From IMG/VR virus record IMGVR_UViG_3300032246_001091, positions 1 to 32,271 of that record: a DNA stretch of 32,271 nt. One strand, given 5' to 3'. This document shows, in pieces, positions 28,895 through 32,271 of this stretch. Origin of the DNA: a virus. The position numbers and the translations under genes are program-made. Under the pieces are notes generated by a model. That model ran no database searches and was not told where the DNA came from. It saw nothing but the letters and a program-made list of their open reading frames with translations. Numbering within the stretch: position 1 is the stretch's first letter; each line of letters opens with the position of its first letter.

Positions 28895-29173
28895 ATGGCA
28901 CTAATAGATTTTGATAAACTAGCATCACAATACGATGATGATAATGATTTTGGATTCTCTGCGGTATCTGAAGAAGAATATAATTCGGTTATTAAAAATA
29001 CCGAAAAGACTGCCGACAATTATAAAGCACGGCTTGCCGAAGTAGAGAAAATTATTATACCATTCCTTACTAAGTTACATTCGACCGGAGACAAAGAATA
29101 TATATATTGGCCAAATCGTAAACCTATTATTGAAAAACAAATAGAAAGAATATTGAAATTAACTAAGGATTAA
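28895..29173 (+). CDS. Small helical phage protein
   Basis: This 92-residue protein starts MALIDFDKLASQYDDDNDFG; the C-terminal half 'DNYKARLAEVEKIIIPFLTKL' and 'EYIYWPNRKPIIEKQIERIL' is helical. The pattern 'FGFSAV...YIxWPNRxxxI' is familiar from hypothetical proteins of many marine T4-like phages. There is no known function. It lies between the linker protein and the sugar module and is spaced tightly on both sides. Confidence 0.68.
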   Translation: MALIDFDKLASQYDDDNDFGFSAVSEEEYNSVIKNTEKTADNYKARLAEVEKIIIPFLTKLHSTGDKEYIYWPNRKPIIEKQIERILKLTKD

Positions 29174-29175
29174 TT

Positions 29176-29886
29176 ATGAGCGCAACTGTGATTATACCTG
29201 TAACTGGTACGCCAGAGTGCAGGACTGCTATTGAATCTGTATTGAATCAAACCTATAAAGATACAACTTGTTATGTTGTTTGTGATGGCGAAGAACATTA
29301 TGAAAAAGTTTCAAATATCGTAAAAGAGTTTGATAGTAAAATCAAACTGGCTTCACTACCTATCAATGTCGGCGCCAAAGGATTCTATGGCCATCGTGTC
29401 TATGCAGCTTTCACACATCTAATTAATAGTGATTATGTTATGTGGTTAGACCAAGACAATTGGTTAACTTCTAGTCATATACAAACCTGTGTTGATACTA
29501 TTGAAAAAAGAAATCTTGATTGGTGTTATTCGTTAAGACAAATTCGTGATAAATCTGGTAAATTCATTTGTTTTGATGATTGTGAATCGTTAGGTAAATG
29601 GCAAACATATCATGGAATTAATCATATCGACACAAACTCCTACTGCGTTAAAACTGATGTTGCAATTAAGATTGCACAGGTATGGCATGGTGGTTGGGGA
29701 CAAGATAGAGTTTTTCTAAATGCGATTGCTCAATATTTTCCAAAATGGGATTGCACAAATCAGTATACAGTAAATTATCGAGTAGATGGAGGCAAAGGTT
29801 CTGTTAATGCAGAATTTTTTATAAATGGTAATGATGTGATGTTTAAAAAATATGATGGTAGTTATCCATGGAGAGCCACCTCTTAA
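29176..29886 (+). CDS. Family 2 glycosyltransferase
   Basis: This 236-residue GT-A enzyme has 'ATVIIPVTGTPECRTAIESV' then 'LNQTYKDTTCYVVCDG', the GT2 nucleotide-sugar-binding start. The metal motif DQD (92-94, 'VMWLDQDNWL') follows, with 'GGWGQDRVFLNAIAQYF' as the catalytic-side acidic segment. It adds a sugar to an unknown acceptor. It begins the four-gene sugar and oxygenase module at the end of the window, with TAATG coupling to the next gene. Confidence 0.82.
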   Translation: MSATVIIPVTGTPECRTAIESVLNQTYKDTTCYVVCDGEEHYEKVSNIVKEFDSKIKLASLPINVGAKGFYGHRVYAAFTHLINSDYVMWLDQDNWLTSSHIQTCVDTIEKRNLDWCYSLRQIRDKSGKFICFDDCESLGKWQTYHGINHIDTNSYCVKTDVAIKIAQVWHGGWGQDRVFLNAIAQYFPKWDCTNQYTVNYRVDGGKGSVNAEFFINGNDVMFKKYDGSYPWRATS

Positions 29887-30647
29887 TGATGAAAAACATT
29901 ATAAATGACCATAATTGGGAAGAACTCTCTAAAAGTTTTTTAAATTCAAAACCTTTTAATTATGTTGTAATTGATAATTTCTTTAACGAAGATTTTGCAA
30001 TGAATATTTTTGAAAGTATGCCAGATTATAGTCAGGCCGATGTTAATTACAATAATGTGGCAGAAAAGAAAAAACTATCTGACAACTGGCACAAATTTCC
30101 TAAAAGTATTTACACGGCTTTCTTTAATTTGGTGTCCACAAAGTTTGTGGAATCCATGAGAACACTTACACAAGAAGAAGAATTAGAAGCAGATTATGGT
30201 TTGCATGGTGGTGGTGTTCATATGCATAAGACAGGTGATTATTTGAATGTTCATTTGGACTATGATATACATCCTAAAGTACCAATGCAAAGAAAATTAA
30301 ATATTATTATTTACATGACACCAGAGTGGAAAGAAGAATGGGGTGGTCATATTGAATTATGGTCACACAACGCAGAAGAAAATCAACCAAAAGAGTGTAT
30401 TCAAAAGTTTGCCCCACTATTTAATAGAGCAATAATCTTTGATACTACACAAAATTCTTGGCATGGTGTTGGAGTATCTCAACCACTAATACCTCCTGTT
30501 GGTGTATTCAGAAAAAGTTTAGCAGCATATTATGTTGTTCCTACTGACCATACAGTTGGTAGAAATAGAGCATTGTTTATGCCAAGACCAGAGCAAAAAG
30601 AAGATAATAGTGTAATGGAGTTCTGTTTACAGAGAGCGGGATTGTAA
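29886..30647 (+). CDS. 2-oxoglutarate/Fe(II) dioxygenase
   Basis: This 253-residue protein has iron ligands H123-x-D125 ('NVHLDYD') and H193 ('SWHGV'), the 2OG residue R209 ('FRKSLAAYY'), and 'RKLNIIIYMTPEW' before 'WGGHIELW', typical of prolyl-hydroxylase-like enzymes. ATG 29886 (TAATG coupling with the transferase) is preferred over ATG 29868. Its place among sugar genes suggests it modifies a sugar or glycosylated component, though protein hydroxylation is possible. It overlaps the epimerase by one base. Confidence 0.8.
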   Translation: MMKNIINDHNWEELSKSFLNSKPFNYVVIDNFFNEDFAMNIFESMPDYSQADVNYNNVAEKKKLSDNWHKFPKSIYTAFFNLVSTKFVESMRTLTQEEELEADYGLHGGGVHMHKTGDYLNVHLDYDIHPKVPMQRKLNIIIYMTPEWKEEWGGHIELWSHNAEENQPKECIQKFAPLFNRAIIFDTTQNSWHGVGVSQPLIPPVGVFRKSLAAYYVVPTDHTVGRNRALFMPRPEQKEDNSVMEFCLQRAGL

Positions 30648-31435
30648 TGTCAAAATTATTGGTAGTTGGTGAAACAAGTTTTATTGGTAAACATCTTAAT
30701 AATGACCTTTTTGATAAAATTTCTTACAAAAAATTACATAGCGTTGACCTATCACAATATGATGTGGTAGTTAATTGTGCTTTAAATCCTTTATATAAAA
30801 CTCACGCATATGACAAAAAGATTGATGTTGATTTGGAAGTTGGTCTAGCGGCTTGCAAATCTGGTTGTCATTATGTTATGATATCCACCAGTAAAGTTTA
30901 TGGAAATTCTGATAAGTTAAAAACTTATACCGAATTAGATAAAGTAGAATCTACTGACCATTATAGTGAGAATAAACTAATTACTGAGAATCTTTTACTA
31001 AGTAATTTTCCAAAACAAATAACTATTCTTAGAGGATCTAATATATTTGGTTTTGAATATGGTAGAAATTCGTTTGTTGGTTATTGTATGAGCCAATTGG
31101 TAAATGAAGGTTTAATTAAAATAACAATTGATGGTTTAACCCAAAGAGATTTTCTTTATGTTGAAGATGCGGCAAGAATTATTGAAAAGGTTTGTGAAGT
31201 AAAACCTCTTGGTGTTTATAACATGAGTTCAAATCAACCAACCACAGTTTATGATGTATGTGAAAATTTAATTAGAGGTTATCCTTATATTGGTGGAATT
31301 ACCGGTGAAGGCAAAATTGAAAGACAATTTCTACTTGATAACACCAAATTAAAAGAAGCTTTAAAAATGGAAATTGGTCCATTTGACTTTAAAAATATAT
31401 TTTATGAATTAGGAAAACGGCTATGCAAGATTTAG
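30647..31435 (+). CDS. NAD-dependent epimerase/dehydratase-type protein
   Basis: This 262-residue short-chain dehydrogenase of the extended type has nucleotide-binding GETSFIG (8-14), 'VVVNCAL' (40-46), 'MISTSKVYG' (78-86), catalytic Y106-SEN-K110, and 'RDFLYVEDAARIIEKV'. These enzymes interconvert or reduce nucleotide sugars (RmlD/GalE group). It is shorter than GalE (about 330), nearer to RmlD. It is coupled by one base to the oxygenase and overlaps the next gene by 13 bases. Confidence 0.85.
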   Translation: MSKLLVVGETSFIGKHLNNDLFDKISYKKLHSVDLSQYDVVVNCALNPLYKTHAYDKKIDVDLEVGLAACKSGCHYVMISTSKVYGNSDKLKTYTELDKVESTDHYSENKLITENLLLSNFPKQITILRGSNIFGFEYGRNSFVGYCMSQLVNEGLIKITIDGLTQRDFLYVEDAARIIEKVCEVKPLGVYNMSSNQPTTVYDVCENLIRGYPYIGGITGEGKIERQFLLDNTKLKEALKMEIGPFDFKNIFYELGKRLCKI

Positions 31436-32271
31436 TAATCTCGGCAATATCAGGTTATGACTTTGAAAAAATTAAACAATGGGTATACTCATTAGGCAGA
31501 AGTGGTTATAAAGGTCGTAAAGGCATGATTTGCCACAACGTAACTGATGAAACCATTAAAAAATTACAAGAAAATGGTTTTGAAATCTTTCTAACTACAC
31601 AACAAAGAAACAAAGAAAATAATGGTTGGCATTTTGCAGACAATTTTGGTTATCAAGTACCGCACACAAGACATTATTTTCATTGGAACATATTAAGAAA
31701 CCTAAAAGACATTCGTTATGTTATTTCTACCGATGTTGATGTAATATTTCAATCAAATCCATCAGAGTGGTTAGAAAAGAATCTTGGAGATAAAAAACTA
31801 AACTACGGATGCGAAGGCCTTAAATATAAAGATGAGGCTTGGGGTAACGGTAATATGATGGAATGTTTTGGTCCTGTAGTTCACGATTACATGAAAGAAA
31901 GACCAATATATAATGCAGGATCCATGGCAGGAGAGTTTCAAACATTTATTGATTACTCATTAGCAGTTTGGTTATCGATTGCACAGAGTAAACATCCTAC
32001 GCCAGACCAGGCGGGTGTAAATTTGATATTATCATTAGAACCTTATAAGTCAATTACTAAGTTCAATGACCACGACACGAATTGGGCTTGTCAATGTGGT
32101 ACAACAGTAGACCCAAGTAAGATTGCTGGATTCAGACCTAATCTATTAAGTCCTGAACCGACATTTGATGGTGAATTTGTTTATAACAGTAAAGGTGAAA
32201 AGTATGTTTTAGTTCACCAATACAATAGAGTGCCTGAATGGAAGGCAAAGATTGAGAGTAAATATGAAAAT
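31423..32271 (+). CDS. Glycosyltransferase-like protein, 3' end missing
   Basis: ATG 31423 opens a frame of 283 codons that runs off the window without a stop. 'MQDLVISAISGYDFEKIKQW' is followed by 'RYVISTDVDVIFQSNPSEWL', with D104-V-D106 as a GT-A-type metal motif, and 'CEGLKYKDEAWGNGNM' and 'PTPDQAGVNLIL' downstream. This suggests a nucleotide-sugar transferase acting with the upstream epimerase and transferase. It overlaps the epimerase by 13 bases. Confidence 0.7.
   Translation, partial: MQDLVISAISGYDFEKIKQWVYSLGRSGYKGRKGMICHNVTDETIKKLQENGFEIFLTTQQRNKENNGWHFADNFGYQVPHTRHYFHWNILRNLKDIRYVISTDVDVIFQSNPSEWLEKNLGDKKLNYGCEGLKYKDEAWGNGNMMECFGPVVHDYMKERPIYNAGSMAGEFQTFIDYSLAVWLSIAQSKHPTPDQAGVNLILSLEPYKSITKFNDHDTNWACQCGTTVDPSKIAGFRPNLLSPEPTFDGEFVYNSKGEKYVLVHQYNRVPEWKAKIESKYEN

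Noticed and set aside
1-32271. CRISPR array, integrase, insertion sequence or attachment site
   Set aside because: No regular direct repeats with spacers, no transposase or integrase motifs and no terminal inverted repeats were seen.

Overview
This AT-rich window is part of the genome of a T4-like contractile-tailed bacteriophage. Almost every T4 replication, recombination and late-transcription core protein expected in such a stretch can be recognised: the gp23 C-terminus, a gp19-type tube protein, UvsY, UvsW, gp55, gp47, gp46, gp45, gp44, gp62, RegA, gp43, UvsX and gp41. The gene order and the accessory genes (peptide deformylase, Hsp20, SpeD-type decarboxylase, SprT-type protease, Sm-like proteins) resemble the marine and freshwater 'exo-T-even' group typified by cyanophages and pelagiphages. 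No photosynthesis gene is visible, so the host is not fixed by the sequence. Both expected promoter classes are present: host sigma70-type (TTGACA-N17-TATAAT) and T4-type late (TATAAATA).

Layout. 1-767: end of the capsid gene, a terminator and a late gp19-family gene. 764-8963: a mainly early recombination and transcription block (uvsY, a zinc-finger gene, uvsW, Sm-like, gp55, gp47, gp46, peptide deformylase, DUF4338/DruA-like protein). 8964-9383: a self-contained unit for a small winged-helix protein with promoter, dyad operator and terminator. 9406-14220: glycosyltransferase, dNTP pyrophosphohydrolase-like protein, then clamp, 2OG oxygenase, clamp loader, endonuclease VII-like protein, clamp-loader small subunit and RegA. 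14221-17663: accessory genes, partly late (permease-like protein, Hsp20, SprT) and partly from a sigma70 promoter (three small genes and speD). 17660-19062: an accessory island with two tandem glycine-tRNA-like RNAs, a split rubrerythrin/rubredoxin pair, a tRNA-Met and small genes. 19066-19691: the only minus-strand operon, probably late. 19712-27496: the replication operon (Sm-like, gp43, membrane coiled-coil protein, uvsX, small gene, gp41, second DUF4338-like paralog). 27497-32271: probably late genes followed by a sugar/2OG-oxygenase/epimerase module running off the end.

How it works together. The sigma70 promoters would give early expression of recombination and replication proteins. gp55 with the clamp gp45 would then switch transcription to TATAAATA late promoters, which precede the permease, hsp20, sprT and minus-strand operons and the homing-endonuclease-like gene. 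Genes inside operons are tightly packed, with ATGA or TAATG overlaps.

Most unusual points: two tandem RNAs that keep glycine-tRNA identity positions but lack canonical tRNA core features; a promoter whose -35 box is the loop of a terminator; several promoters placed so that the mRNA would start at the AUG; two distant DUF4338/DruA-like paralogs inside early operons; rubrerythrin and rubredoxin as separate coupled genes; and a small gene interrupted by an in-frame amber codon. There is no gene-free stretch above 300 bases. The longest is 17822-18066, which holds the tandem RNAs.
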